Assembly: GCF_958298935.1 (NCBI RefSeq)
Contig: NC_084938.1
Coordinates: 20,813,501 to 20,877,500 of the forward strand
DNA from: Phragmites australis
Taxonomy: Eukaryota; Streptophyta; Magnoliopsida; Poales; Poaceae
DNA length: 64,000 nucleotides
Direction of reading: 5' to 3'
In this document: one piece after another, positions 1 through 12,402 of the stretch
How the letters are laid out: each line of letters starts with the position of its first letter
How positions within the stretch are numbered: the stretch's first letter is position 1
The notes under the pieces: model-generated
What the model was told of the DNA's origin: nothing
The model's input: only the letters and a program-made list of their open reading frames with translations
Database searches by the model: none
Position numbers and translations under genes: made by a program

Positions 1-33
1 AGTGCGAAGATGCTCGGTCGAGGGGTTAATTGA

Positions 34-42
34 GATTTTATA
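34..42 (-). promoter_or_regulatory. Possible TATA box of a gene leaving the left edge
   Basis: Read on the minus strand this is TATAAAATC. It is preceded by a pyrimidine-rich stretch and followed by sequence running out of the window. If real, transcription would start near position 1-10 and run leftwards. No coding sequence of that gene is visible, so this is an inference from one motif and its composition. Confidence 0.25.
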
Positions 43-1010
43 GAGGGGGAAGGACGAATTGAATCGACCGGCGGGGATTGAAGGCAGCGGCGGAAAATTG
101 GGCTCGGTTTCCTTGATCTCATCCACTTTCCATCGCGAAATTGAACCAGCGTGACTGCCCTCTTCATTGCGGCGCCGGTTTCCAAACGATTGTGGCTTCC
201 TTCCATTACTCACGCGCAACATTGAAGGATTTCCAACGAGCGGACAGTAGAGGAGGAAAGAGCGGCGGGGAAGAGGATGGAGCTAACGGACGGGTCCCAC
301 ACAACAGAGAGAAGCAGAGAAAAGGAGAGATTAAGGAGGGAAGGGGAAGATCGGGCGTGACACATGTTGCTTAAGTGGTCGCTTCACATGTTGCTGTTAG
401 CCGGTGATTAAGTGGTCATAACCTTTGGATGTGTCCATATAAACTATAATTCTATGGTAGAATAGCATTATTTCTGCCATTATCTACTTTTTAGTCATGC
501 TATTGTTGGGTGCATGTATTGTATTGTTATGAGGTTGCTTGTTGCTAGCGGGAAGGAAGGAAAGGTCAGATTACCAAAAAAGCCAGCTGTCTGCTAGGTA
601 ATTCCACCTGAGAAGTAATCTTACCAAGACATAATGGTTTTTGCTGGGAGTTCATCTGCAAAAATATGTTTATCCGACTTTCTCCCCGGAAAAAAGAGAG
701 GCACTGTTGCACTTAGCAAACAGTTTGCTATTTTAATATTGTTATCATTTCATAATTTCCACCACGTGACAGACTATGATGTAGTGCCTTGATCTCCCAT
801 AGTTGGTAAGATTTGATTTGGCCTACCATAGCTGTAAAAAATATTTATTCTTCCACCCACTTGTGTGATAGTTCTTAGTCAGTTCAGAGGTTGACTTTTG
901 TAATGTAGAGACATTTCTGTCATTCTGGTTGCGGCATTCTTTTCCCTCATAAAATAGTCCGCTCTGGATAGTGGATACACTCATGTGAAAGCATTTCTTG
1001 TGCATTACAG
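43..1010. other. No gene recognised; left intergenic or intronic stretch
   Basis: The first 330 bases are moderately GC-rich and purine-rich, like a promoter or leader. The rest is AT-rich. I see no convincing upstream exon for the gene whose last exons start at 1011, and no recognisable transposon. Confidence 0.4.
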
Positions 1011-1576
1011 AAAGTTTTGACTCATGTGTTAGAAGAAGCCGGCTACACAAAAGATTCACATTTCACTCTACCAGACTTTATGAAGGTTAATCTCATCCTC
1101 CCTTAGCAGCTAAATTTGCTCAGATATAGAAGTATTATTACCATCCACAATCTACTTAGGGCATTAGAAAAATATTTTCTGCATATCAGAGGACAATATA
1201 GCAGACTGGGATTAATTTCACTTCGACTGATTTAACTTAAAGTATGTTGACGGTGGCTCCAAATTAAAAACTAACTGTGACACTATCTGCTTAGGGTACA
1301 GTTGTAAACCAGTCATCTTAATCCAGGTATCATGAACTTATGGCAACTAGGCAAGTATAGAAGTGCATGATATTTCGAATTTACTATTTGTAGGAGAGAA
1401 ATTTCTTTGCAAGAGCTTTACAATTATTTTGGCTCATCAATGTAATCGTTGCACCCATGTTTTACATTATTTTGGCTGGAATTAAGCACCTTTTTTGCTT
1501 GATAAATTTGGTGTTCATTTTACAGGTTCTAGGCAATTCTGATCTCAAGATGGAGGTTGAAGTCCCCATTGACTAA
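1011..1576 (+). CDS. Last two exons of an unidentified gene (partial)
   Basis: Two exons are inferred: 1011-1085 and 1526-1576. The first follows a good acceptor (TTACAG) and ends AAG before a GT donor. The second follows TTTTACAG and ends in TAA. Joined, they give 41 residues in one frame, including FTLPDFMKVLG and ending KMEVEVPID. The LPDFMKVL stretch looks like the exit helix of a degenerate EF-hand, but that is only a resemblance, and I do not recognise the family. No upstream exons are visible in the first kilobase. The 5' part may lie outside the window, be separated by an insertion, or be lost. The clean splice sites and hydrophilic, protein-like sequence make chance unlikely, but a relic gene fragment is possible. 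Confidence 0.5.
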
Positions 1577-3547
1577 GTACTTGTATCATCATGCTGTTGC
1601 CCAGAGTGTATGCTCATTTATGTTAGCTTGAGCAGATGGATTATTTAGATCCTTGTACTTCAAATCATGATCGAAGTTGTAATTAAGAAACATCTGTACT
1701 TGCTATATGGAGGTTTAGCTGACTCTTTTATATGTTCTTTACCTCTTGTCTACCGCTTCCTGTGCTCTTTGAGGCACCATTACTACTGTAAGATTCACTG
1801 CCAAATATGTCGAATTTTTGTCATGTATTCTTTCTTACCACTAGTTCCTGTTAAACTGGTCAAATCTTGCACAAAGGGTCAAAAGACTGTCTCATTTGTT
1901 GTTAGGTCTTGTATGTATGTGTTGGTTAGTTTGTGCCAGAGAAAAAACTGTAAACATAGTAAACCAGGGACAATGTGGAAGGTATGTCTAAGTCTTCGTG
2001 CCTGTCACTTTGCCAGGCCCCAGGCCCGATATGTTTTACATGGTAACAAAGTCTATTACCGTGTAAAATGGGAAAAATTACAATTCATTAGGTCAGGATG
2101 ATTCATTGGTGTAAGGATCTGCGTGGTTGGATTCTCAGACATGCAGGAGGCAAAACATTGAATTGCATTTTTTGCCTGTCATAGCCAACTTGAGGAAACC
2201 CTGATGAGTTCTAAAATGGTCCTTCTGTTCCAAGGAGAAAAATAGCGCTTTTTTTATTTGTAGAAAGCTCGATCAGTACCAGCGAGAAAAATGACAAAAC
2301 ATTCCAGATGCAGATTGATTTTCAGATAACCTCCAGATCCACATCCCAAAAATAAATCATGCCTTCCTGTTTCTCTCTCTTAGGAAGAGGTGTCCAATGT
2401 TTTCTCCTATTAATAGACATCATCCTGATAATCTGCAAGTTCTTCCCCCCATGCAGGAAGGGATGGTAGAGCCGTTGGAGTTTAGGTATGGAGGATCTTT
2501 AGCTCATTGGTGTCAATCTTGGTGAGTTTGCTGTGACTGTTCCAATTTGTCCATACATTTTCCATGTTATGTCCAATCGTTAAATATGATGAGCTCAAAC
2601 AACTATATTTAACTGCACATCTCTTAACATATGTTGAAACTGAGCACACAAAATATTGTATACAATGGATGATGTTGGTACAGTGTTACTTTGGCATTTA
2701 CCTTTATGCATCTGATCTAGCTAAACTATCTCTTGTTTATTAAAAGCTCATTATGTTCTGAGATGATAGGCAATCATCAAATGAATTTACCTCAATTTAT
2801 GACACTTTAATTTATTATCTTTGTTTTATTTTTTTCTGGAGGACATGATTCTCGGTTCTTGGTAGTACCATTTCATATTCTTTCGTCTTCATTCACATCC
2901 TCAAAAGAGCCATGGAACAATTCCATGGCTTAAGATCCTCCCTCCATCTTGTCTTATGTAGTTTCAGAGTCAATTTTAGATCGCACAATATATCTGCGGT
3001 TTTTTGTCCAGGCTAAAAGGATTGATGATTCTGTGAGCGTACAAAACTAGGGCCTTGAGATTTTCGTCCTTGTGATAAGAAATTCTGACCTTATATTATG
3101 TTTCAATCTAACCTATTTCCTTTTTAATACCAATATGTAGAAATTCTGCCTTTTCTAGAACACATTATTTTCTGGAGGATTGATGATGCAAATTCTTGAT
3201 TGAAGTTTTAGTTGGTGAAATACCGAAGTGTTGTTATTCTTCTCTTCTAATTTGTACAGTTATCAAAGTACTAGAAAGAACTCGTAGTGCTAATTATGCA
3301 CATGCTCGACTGCTGATTTAATGAATGAACTCCTTGTAAGAACTAAGAAGTGAATGAGTTATCCCACAAACATAGGATTAATCAATTCAAATTCTTCTTT
3401 TCCTAGTTTGCTGGTTGTACTTCTCTCAGAACACTAACTGAAGTTTTGTTAAACAGCACAGGTTGGACAGATGAATTCAAACTTCCATTTTAAGGCGAAT
3501 AAAAAACATTAAATACAAACCAGGGCCTTTCACCAAGATGGCAGAAA
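1577..3547. other. Intergenic stretch; 3' region of one gene and leader of the next
   Basis: AT-rich with no long open frame. It should hold the 3' untranslated region of the gene ending at 1576 and the promoter and leader of the gene starting at 3548. A possible untranslated leader exon lies at 2457-2521 (ATGCAG acceptor before it, GTGAGT donor after it). That is a guess from splice-like signals only. Confidence 0.35.
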
Positions 3548-4759
3548 ATGTACTATTCAGTTACAGAGAACAATATTCGCCCAGTATATTATGATGAAGA
3601 GGAAAGGGAAGCTTCAGCAACCGCTGCAAGTGCCGCGATGTCAATGATTCTGAAGCTTCAGAAAGAGAAGGATGTAGAGAGGATGGAAGCTTGGCAGTAC
3701 AAGAGAATAGCTGAAGAAAAGATGAACCACACTGACAGAGCTCTGGAGATTCTAAAGGAGGTGATGGAGCTGAAGGAGTTGGAGATATCCTATCTGAGGA
3801 ACCAGATGCAGGTGTATAAACACAAGCTATTGGATGTTGGTATTAATGATTGTGATATTGCAGACGAGACCATAGCTAGCAATACACCTTTGTTTGAAAG
3901 CAAGACCGTGGAGAATCTTTGTCATAACATCAAAAGGAATATCTCTCTGCCTACTTCGCAGTTGAATAAACTATTTGCTGACATGGACATCAACAGAAGT
4001 GATGGAGCGATACAATCAGCAAGGAGCAGGCTAGATGGTGACATGTATAATCTGAGTGACAATGAGTGGGAGCAAGTTTCAAGAGATGGTAAGGCTTTAG
4101 AGCCCAAGAAAAGCTTGTCAACAGATATGAATAGTACAGAAAAGCATGGAGAAGAACTGAATTCTCCAAGCATTGGTACTTTGCAAGACTCTCACCCATT
4201 GGATGAGTCATCGTTCTTTGTGGCTAGTCATCAGACAGATACATGCAGTGATAGAGTAGCACAGATTGGGGAAGATGTGGAATATACACTACAGAGTGAT
4301 CAACTAAAGGATTCTTGTTTGGGTACTGAAATGGATGAAATAGCGGTTCATCCTACAAGTGAAGTTGACACACTCCAAATTCCAGAAAGAAGCAAGACAG
4401 CAACAAATTCCTCATGTATTGAAAGTGAAATAATGACAGAGGAATCAGAACTGTCCCGCAGGGTCGTTACCATAGAGCGAGGGACCTGTACTCTATCCAA
4501 GTTTTCTGCATCAAGAAAAGTTGGATCCATGAATAATGTCGATAGACATGTTCGTCTAAGCACTGGGAATTACACACCGCGAGCTGGTGTTGAGAGGACC
4601 AGATCAAGGCTGAAGCGGGTGCAAAGCAAAAAGATGATTGAGCTAAAAGACCCCAGAACAAGCAAGGAACAAATCATAATGCTGAAGGAGGTGTACGAGC
4701 AGCTTGGCATGATAGAATCACACGAGACCTTCTGGTTCTCAGGAGAGCCCACGAAATGA
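3548..4759 (+). CDS. GTD-binding (DUF593/zein-binding) coiled-coil protein, MyoB-like
   Basis: A single exon of 403 codons. Residues about 21-96 form a charged heptad-rich coiled coil with the marks of the GTD-binding domain (Pfam Zein-binding, DUF593): ATAASAAMSMILKLQKEK, then YKRIAEEK and LKEVMELKELEI. In plants this domain binds the globular tail of class XI myosins (MyoB proteins) or, in maize floury1, zeins; the role here is inferred from the family. The remaining 300 residues are acidic, Ser/Thr-rich and probably disordered. A basic patch follows (ERTRSRLKRVQSKK), and the C-terminus (TSKEQIIMLKEVYEQLGMIE) may be a short helix. No membrane segment is seen, unlike many MyoB proteins. The domain lacks the first 20 or so residues usual in the family, so an upstream coding exon is possible; I chose the first ATG of the open frame. 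Confidence 0.8.
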   Translation: MYYSVTENNIRPVYYDEEEREASATAASAAMSMILKLQKEKDVERMEAWQYKRIAEEKMNHTDRALEILKEVMELKELEISYLRNQMQVYKHKLLDVGINDCDIADETIASNTPLFESKTVENLCHNIKRNISLPTSQLNKLFADMDINRSDGAIQSARSRLDGDMYNLSDNEWEQVSRDGKALEPKKSLSTDMNSTEKHGEELNSPSIGTLQDSHPLDESSFFVASHQTDTCSDRVAQIGEDVEYTLQSDQLKDSCLGTEMDEIAVHPTSEVDTLQIPERSKTATNSSCIESEIMTEESELSRRVVTIERGTCTLSKFSASRKVGSMNNVDRHVRLSTGNYTPRAGVERTRSRLKRVQSKKMIELKDPRTSKEQIIMLKEVYEQLGMIESHETFWFSGEPTK

Positions 4760-6470
4760 CACATCATTAGATTCTGTTATGGAGGTACTTCTTCAGTTGT
4801 TTGTTATACCTTTAAGTCTACTTTTATTGACATTTATGTTGATTTTTTTTGTACAAAACATTGCATTACTCAAGTACAATATCGTTATTAAAGTTTTTAT
4901 TCATTACATGGTTCAACATTGCTTGAATATCATAATCATCAGTAAATAAAACAATTACCATCATTATTTTGACAGTACGGTCATGAATTATCTGCACTGC
5001 TCTGCACTATTTTTCACAATGTTTAGACTTTAGCCAAAACTGTTGCTAATTTTATGCCATACACCATAGAAAGTCAAATGATTCTAGAGTGTGTTTTCTG
5101 CTAAAAAATACATGTTTATGTTATTCTGCCGCCTTTTCATCTGTTTCTGCCCATGTAGAACAGAAAATAAAGGAAACATAGGATTCTCGGGAAGTAATAA
5201 GCATGGAGAGAATTTTCCTTCTACGCACTGGCAACTGTTTTCTTTTTTCGTATGGAGCTTACCTTTTTCTGATAATGTAGAACTTTTCGACAGGCGGCTC
5301 TGTCCTCCATTTAGCCCAGTCAGGCTTATGCCAGCTGAAGCAAGTCTTGGGGCCACCTCCAGTAACCTAAGTGTTGGAAACTGGAAGCTCAAGGTCGCAT
5401 ACTTCGCATTTTCAAGACAGTACGAAACTAAGATAAGCCTTTTCTGTTTAGATACCTCCTTCATCGACACAATACAGTAAAAACTGAGGAATTTAGTGTG
5501 AGCTCAGTTTTCATCGTTTGTAATATAACGCTATCCACGACGTGTATACTCAAGTAGCAACTATTGGCTCATCCACTCTAGGCATCTGTTGTAAGGTTCA
5601 CGCATACGGTGGCCTTCTGGCCTGTTCACTTGTACTATGTATATACATGAAGCCAAGAAGATGAAGGCGCGGACAAGGGCAGGAGGAGGCTATTCTGCAA
5701 GCAACATTTGCTGCATTGAGAATTCGTTCGCACAGTGGCAAGTCTTTCTTGACAGCCAGGTGAGATCTCAAGTCTTTCTCGACAAATCAGAGCATCTGGA
5801 GGGATGCCTGAAAAATTACCCAAGAGACCACCGTACAATGTCAGCGCATCAGCATTTCCTAAGGAAAGGAACATGCTTGAACCTTCTATGTATGCTCGTG
5901 GAATGCTGGAAATCTGGAATCAGGTCTGTTTGCACCAGAAATTCTTTCAGCAGGTCTTAACACTGACTCTTAAACTCCGCTTTGGATCCACTATGCATGG
6001 CCTAGCAATTTTTACAAGGTAGCCAGCCCTACGCTGTCTGAAAGGCATCATCGATGCAATCCAAAAGCTCAATGGAAATAACATTTTGAATTATAAATCA
6101 CCAACCTGGAATATTTTGCTATGAGCTTGCAAAAGTTGTCTTCTGACATTTCATTCATCATCTGGAGTCTGGCCTACTTCTGGCTTTGCCTCCAACATCC
6201 AGCTGGTCCTTGAATTTGTACAGGTACATTCCAAGATGCTCATTCCGATCGCTGTTTCATGTGGACAGATGCATTATTTTGAGCTAAAAGAGAAGGAGGG
6301 CATCTGGGCCGGTCCTAGGGCTCAAACCCCAGTAGATAGGTTAAACGCGAAAGTGAACAAAGACTTTTTTTCTCTAAAAGAAGACATTTATAAAGAAAAA
6401 GACAAAAAATAAATTGATTGGACATGGATTAGTCACATGGCAATTGCAAAGGCTGCCAGAAAAATTCCAT
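4760..6470. other. Intergenic stretch, nothing firmly recognised
   Basis: Contains the 3' region of the DUF593 gene and then mixed-composition DNA. A short frame at 5804-6022 (begins MPEKLPKRPPYNVS) reads like protein but has no partner exons and no family I recognise. No transposon ends or RNA genes were seen. Confidence 0.35.
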
Positions 6471-6484
6471 CAGATCAGTTACTT
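6471..6484. repeat. Target-site duplication, left copy (LINE)
   Basis: CAGATCAGTTACTT here is identical to 12389-12402. It sits directly next to the oligo-T tract that marks the poly(A) end of the LINE on the minus strand. A 14-bp perfect pair flanking a LINE is the expected mark of target-primed insertion. Confidence 0.85.
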
Positions 6485-6717
6485 TTTTTTAAGAACGACA
6501 GCAAGAGGATTGCTATGTTTTATTTAAAGAAAGAGATTGGTTATACACCACCAAGCACCACCAAACCCCACCAAAACAAGCCGGGAAAACAACAGACACC
6601 AAAACCACATGGCACAAAACTAAAACAGGGGTGTAGCATACTGAAAAGGCCAGCATGACCTAAGGACACGGTATGCTGAGCTATGAAACTACAATAGCCA
6701 GCTGAAAAGATAAAAGA

Positions 6718-9700
6718 CTACCCAAACCACGCGCTCTTCCTTTGTTCAATGTTTGTTTTCGCCAACATTGCCACTACTTCTGGGTCAAACGATTGCCCCT
6801 CGAAAATGTGTCGATTTTTTTTCCTTCGAAATGTTCCACCAAAAGTAAAGGATAGCTCCATTGAACTCCCGCCTGCCTTCCTTTGAAATCTTGATATGTT
6901 CATGTCGCCACCATGAGTGGGCACTGGTATAGTCAGAAAGAGCCGAGATCACTCCAATCAAACCAAAGAGAGAGAAAGCACCACACTTGATTCATATAGG
7001 TACAATTTTTTGCAAAGTGAGTGACGTCCTCATTTGCAGTGTGACAAAGGGAACAAAGCTATGTATGTGGCCATCCCTTCCGCTCCAAATTTTCAGTTAT
7101 CAGAATCTTCCCCTGCACAAGAAGCCAAGCAAACATTTTGTATTTTGGCTCGGCATAAGCCGTCTAGATATGCTTCATGTTGTAACACTTGGAAGCTCCG
7201 GCAAATTGGATGTTGTAAGCACTTCGTGAATCATATGCTCCTCCCTCAGTCCATCGCCAACGGATTTGATCCACTAGATCCACGTGAAGATGCACTTGTT
7301 GCAACGCATTCCATAGTTGAATGAACTGAGCTATCTCGTCCCTCGTTGTAAGAGGGTGCAGATTGGTGATCCAACTTTCATTTAGTAGCTCCTTCTGCAC
7401 CGTTCGTAGCTTTTGTTTCGCCAGCTTATAGAGGTCCGAGGCGATCACCCTAGGTGCCACCCTGTTGAGCCAACTGTCGTGCCAGAAAGCGGTCTTTTTC
7501 CCATTGCCAATAGAAACTTTGGTGGGGACCATGAAGAGATCTTGATCCATTCTGTCACACAGGATTCATAACCTAGTCCAAGGTCTTTCCGTGTCCACCC
7601 ATCAAAACCAAAGCCATCGGACCCTCAGAGCTCTAACAAAACACTCTAGATCCAAGATTCCCAATCCCCCCAGCTCTTTGGGCCTAGCTGTCACCTTCCA
7701 ATTTACTAGAGAGTGTGAACCATTTACCTTGTCATGTTCCTCACCTTTTCACGGGAAGGCTCTCCTAATGCGGTCAATTTGGCGCAGGAGCCAATTTTGC
7801 AGAGGGAAGACCGTCAGATGGTAGGTGGGAAGGGAGGATAGGACATATTTTACCAAAGCATCTCTACCTGCCAGGGAGAAAAGTTTTCCTTTCCATCCCG
7901 GAAGCCGACCCCTGAGTTTGTCTAGAAGAGATTGCACATGTACCCTTTTTAGTTTCCACGTATGGAGAGGAAGACCAAGGTACCGCAAGGGAAATTCTTG
8001 ACTGCTCCCGGAAACACCTCCTGAATGTTGGCAAGCTAGGCATCATCACATCTAATTGGGAGTATTTTGTTTTTTATAAAACTTGTCATCATACCTTAGG
8101 TGTTCCCGAAGACTTGTAAAATTTGATTTATAGATCGTAGTTGATCTCTGTCGGGTTTGCAGAACAAAGTTGCATCGTCAGCATACAGGGAGCAACGAAG
8201 TTTTGCCTTCCTAGGGAGGACTGCCGTGAGAAGCTTCTTCTACTTGGCCAGCTGAAATAAGTGTTGCAGTGGATCAATTACAATGAAAAATAGCATTAGA
8301 GACAAAGGATCACCCTACTGAAGGCCTCTAGCATGATTAATATTAGTTCCAGGCTCCCCATTTATCATAACTCGTGAGGAAGCAGTGGCCAAGAGCTGTG
8401 AAATCCAGTCTCTTCAACGGACCCCAAAACCCAGCATGTCGAGGACCTCGAGCTATGGTCAGCTTACAGAGTTGAAAGCCTTTGCTATATCCAATTTTAT
8501 AAATAGGGATGCAACCTTCCGCCTATGCAGTTCTTATATGACACCTTGCACGTAAATAAAATTTTCATGTATGCACTTTTTTTTATAGAAGCATTTTGGC
8601 TCCTCAACACAATCTCATTTAGGCGAGGTGCTAGTCTATTGGCAAGTAACTTGGAGATGATCTTTGAGGAACTATTGATGAGACTTATGGGATTGTAGTC
8701 TGTTACCTTTGAAGCATCATCCTTTTTCGGCAGTAGGACAATATTTGCATCATTTAGGAGGTGGAAGTTGGTGCGTCTCAAGTTAAAAAGGCATGCAAAG
8801 TGGCCAAGATATCCTACTTGATGATGTGCCAATAGGTTTTGTAGAATAGACCAATGTAGCTATCATGGCCCGACGATTTTTCGGAAGGGAGAGATCTGAT
8901 AGTGGATTGCACCTCTTCTCCCTCAAAGGGGTCTTCCAGTTCACTGAGTTCATACTGTCAGTATTGCAGAGCTTCCCAGTTAAGTCCCACCGATCTATTT
9001 CTTGATGTCCCGATGTGACTGACAAAATACGCAAGTAATTCTTCCGCCTTTGCCTCCTTAGTAGTAGTTTCTAACTTCTGGATAAAGTTTTTTCTCTTCC
9101 TTGCATTTTCTATAAGCTGAAATTTTTTTGAATTAGTGTCAGCTTTCTGAATCCATGTGAGGCGCAAGTGTTGCCACAGGTGGGTCTTTTCAATGGCCGC
9201 CAGGCCAATAGCTTTTCTTTTCAAGAAATTCATGAATTCAATTTCATCTGTCGACAGATTATGTTTTTCCTCCGCCTGATCCATCTTCAGAATCACCTCC
9301 TATGCAACAACCAGCCTAAGTCTAGTATCCCCAACTGTCATGCATTTCCAATTGCGCAGATCATTCTATAGGCGGGTAAACTTTATGTGGAGCTTGAGCA
9401 TTGGGTCACTCAAATACATAGGCATGTTCCAACTTCTTTGAACTGCTTTGGCAAAGGCTGGCATCATGACCCACCAGGCTCGAACCTGAACCCCGAATGC
9501 AACTTAATGACGTGATTGCCTAGAATAAGTAACGGGCAGTGGTCTAAACCACTAGAGGATAGCGCCTCCATAAAGGTGTTCGGAAACATCAGCTCCCATT
9601 CTGACATGTAGAAGCAACGATTAATCCGAGTAAGCGTCACATTCGGCTGCTGGTTTGACCAAGTGAACTTCCTACCATTGAGTTTCATTTCATGGAGCTA

Positions 9701-10415
9701 AAAATTATCCAGGGCATCCCAGAAATTCTGCATCATTGCTCTGTTAACTCTCGAATTGTTTTTTTCTTCTATTTTGTAAATTAAATTGAAATCACCGCAA
9801 ATCATCCAACAAGGGTTCATGTATTGCCTGAGGTCCTGTAAGTCTTGCAGAAAGGACAACTTATTTGCATCCAGTTGGGGACCATATACCCCAGTCAAGG
9901 ACCAAGAGCTGTTTTCATTCTGCATTGTAATCTTGGCGGAGACTGTATACATGGTGGTTCTGGTGTCTGAAAGGGAAAAAAAGAAGTCAGAACAAGCTAT
10001 CAGAATGCCCCCGGCAGTTCCTTGTGACGACAGACACGCATAGTACTGGGCAAAACAGGGTCCCAGAGTTTCAAGGACCAATGTCATAGTCCACGACGGG
10101 ATCTATTTATAAGAATCGAATTTTGTTGTTTTTATGTTATTTTGTGAAGTAATGAAAATCAATCATTCTATATAGAATGGGTTGCTAATTATGCCTAGAT
10201 CCCGTATAAATGGAAAATTTCATGATAAAACCTCTTCAATTGTAGCCAATATTTTTCTCGAATAATTCCGACAACCTCTGGAGATCTTGGTTTCCTGTAG
10301 ACAGGACAATCGTCGCACCATAATTTTTCACTGTAAGGCACACACTCGTTGTTTTCGCTAGTGCATTCAAGCCACAGACATTCTAGCATAAGATCTTACA
10401 ATTGGCTTGCGACAT
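6718..10415 (-). pseudogene. LINE ORF2: endonuclease-reverse transcriptase, broken
   Basis: The start at 10415 gives a frame reading CKILC, an in-frame stop, then NVCGLNAL, matching the L1 endonuclease opening (usually ILxWNVRGLN) with its Trp codon now a stop. The endonuclease continues at 9698-10087 with GVYGPQ and GDFN, and at 9464-9688. Reverse transcriptase pieces lie at 8497-8832 (NIVLLPKKDD, then PISLINSSSKIISK) and 7749-7988 (MRYLGLPL, then LAGRDALVKYVLSSLPTY). A zf-RVT-like region is at 7164-7550 (WHDSW and WRWTEGGAYDSRSAYN), and the last part ends at 6718 (KKNRHIFEG). Pieces lie in different frames with several stops, so no active enzyme is made. In life it would nick target DNA and copy its own RNA. 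Confidence 0.85.
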
Positions 10416-10751
10416 GGAGGAACAAAGCTCGGTGACTGGAACACAGAGAACGGAGAGAAAATAACTGGACCTCACTTGAACACTTGCACAGAGAGCACAA
10501 CTTCTTGTTGATGGACAAACAGCACAACGAACAATTGCACAACAAACACATGAACAACAAGCACAACCACTTACGGCAGGACTGACGAGCACTAGACACT
10601 AGCTAATGTCGCGCCGACTTCCACAAGGCGCCGTAGGAGATTGGTCGTAGTATCAGCGAAGCCAAGGAAACATACACCCCATAACCAGGAGTCCTCTTGA
10701 CGACACCAGGCAGAAGAAACAACGACAGAATATGACCATGACTCTAATACA

Positions 10752-12388
10752 CTAGGAACACATTGGAACAACATCTAAATGATGACTTGCAAAATAGACG
10801 ATGTGTAAACTAGGCCTCAGCCCCCCCCCCCAAGTGGCCGTTGCAGGTATTAGAGCCACCTTCTTGTTCCAGGCCTTCTTCTTGCCATGATCGTCGTTGT
10901 TGACTAGCACCACAATGGCCAGCATGGCAGCTTCTCCCAAAGGTTGCTCAAATTTCTGCACATAAGAGTTCACCAAAGATTGATTGTTAGAGACCTCTGA
11001 CAAAAGGACACCCAGCTTCTTCACGATGACCTCACTGGCCAATTGCATGGAGGATTTGCCAGAGGAGATTTTTGTCTTTAGACGCTCATTGCTTCTGACT
11101 GGACTAGGGGAGGCATTAGAGTATTTTTTGAGATGAGCCATTGGTGGTTTTGGCGGACCGGGAATCTGGGCAATAAGCGGTAAAATAAGAGGCCTAGTTA
11201 CTTGCTGGATGAATGTGTCCGTCTCTTGTACCTCGAAAGACTGGTTGGTGTTTGGCCCTTGCAGATCAAGTAGAGGAGGGAGGTCAAGTGGTGTAGAGCT
11301 ATTGCCATTAGGTGGTGCAGAGCTATTGCCATAGTCATCGCCTTGTGGACATACGTGTTATGGTGAAGGAGTCCCGGACACCACGAGCTGAGCATCCGCA
11401 TTTTCCAGTGGAGAGGTCTCAGACACCACAACGAACCCCAGGAAGTCAAGGCCGACTCGAAGGTTGGGGTAGCCACCATGGTGGAGTCGACACACGGATG
11501 CAGAAACGACAATCCTGCTACAAAAGGCACTGAACGACACTCGTCCAACATCGGGTCCAAAAACTCCACTGAGATGTGCTCCAAGTGACCAAGAAAAACC
11601 AAATCATCTAGCAACTAAGAGGACTGAAACTTTTCGGGTTCACCTGATGCATGCACCAGGTAGGACACAATGGGAGATGCGAACCAGACTTTTCGGGGAG
11701 TAGACCCGGCACTGCCTCTTGTTGCCCCAGGCGGCCTGGTCGTTGGAGGAGTCCGCTTGACGCCACCCATCAGTTTGCACCGATTGCAGATGAGGCTATG
11801 TCTAGGGGACAGGGACACGGGTCACCACAGGTTATGGCCATCCTGGCGACACCCCTAGTAGCCCCGATCGACATGGCCCCTGACGAAGGTCCACGAGCCC
11901 CGACATGGCCTCGAAAGCCGGGACTAGAGGGATCGGCTACGGTGCCTCCCAGCGCCCCGCCTGTTGTCATCTTCATCAACATCATCATACTAGTCACGCC
12001 TTGGCCCGTTGTCATCGCGGCACGATCTTGAAGGCGGGGCGGGAGGAGCGACCACGCGCCATCAGGCAAACCGTAGCTCCAATCTACGCCTCACCCGACC
12101 CCCTCGGAGGATTGTCGGTGAGGAAGACAAGGTCATGGACTACCTCCAGGTGAACGAAGCAGTGGTATGTCTGGCCCCTCTTTGGGCCAGACGGCTGGTC
12201 ATAGCAAATCTGCACTTGAGGAAGAGGGATGTCGGTCGAAGGCAGCTCACAGTCTCCCTCCATGATGATGAGCCAGACAATTCTTGGAATCTGGTTTGGA
12301 TTATTGCACCACGCCCAGAGATCAAACATCCTGGTCCTCTCCCTTCTGCCAGAGTGCTCCTCCATGGTTCGGATTCTTGCACCACGCC
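10752..12388 (-). pseudogene. LINE ORF1, 5'-truncated and broken
   Basis: Minus-strand pieces resemble the C-terminal half of grass LINE ORF1 proteins. At 12084-12365 there is FDLWAWCNNPNQIPRIVWL, and at 10752-11141 there is RSNERLKTK followed by VIVKKLGVLLSE, like the basic tail that precedes ORF2 in these elements. Between them (11198-11614 and neighbours) the frame shifts and the sequence is Pro/His-rich and low in similarity to anything I know. The N-terminal RNA-binding part is missing because the element ends at 12388. The family match is from memory of typical sequences, not a search. Confidence 0.6.
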
Positions 12389-12402
12389 CAGATCAGTTAC
12401 TT
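12389..12402. repeat. Target-site duplication, right copy (LINE)
   Basis: Identical to 6471-6484. It overlaps by four bases the 16-bp repeat at the LINE 5' junction, so the exact border is ambiguous by up to four bases (shared CAGA). Confidence 0.85.

Larger units (their letters stand above)
6485..12388 (-). mobile_element. L1-type LINE retrotransposon, 5.9 kb, 14-bp TSD, inactive
   Basis: On the minus strand the order is partial ORF1, a spacer, ORF2 (endonuclease, reverse transcriptase, C-terminal region), an AT-rich 3' UTR and a short poly(A) seen as oligo-T at 6483-6490. The element is bounded by an identical 14-bp duplication. The 5' end falls inside ORF1, so the copy is truncated there, and both frames carry stops and shifts, so it cannot be autonomous. 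The near-complete ORF2 length (about 3.7 kb) is usual for plant L1 elements. At the 5' junction a 16-bp stretch is repeated 73 bases apart (12304-12319 and 12377-12392). Confidence 0.85.

Noticed and set aside
5084..5480. Overlapping open frames of about 128 codons on both strands
   Set aside because: No domain, no splice support and ordinary intergenic composition; frames on both strands of the same stretch suggest chance.
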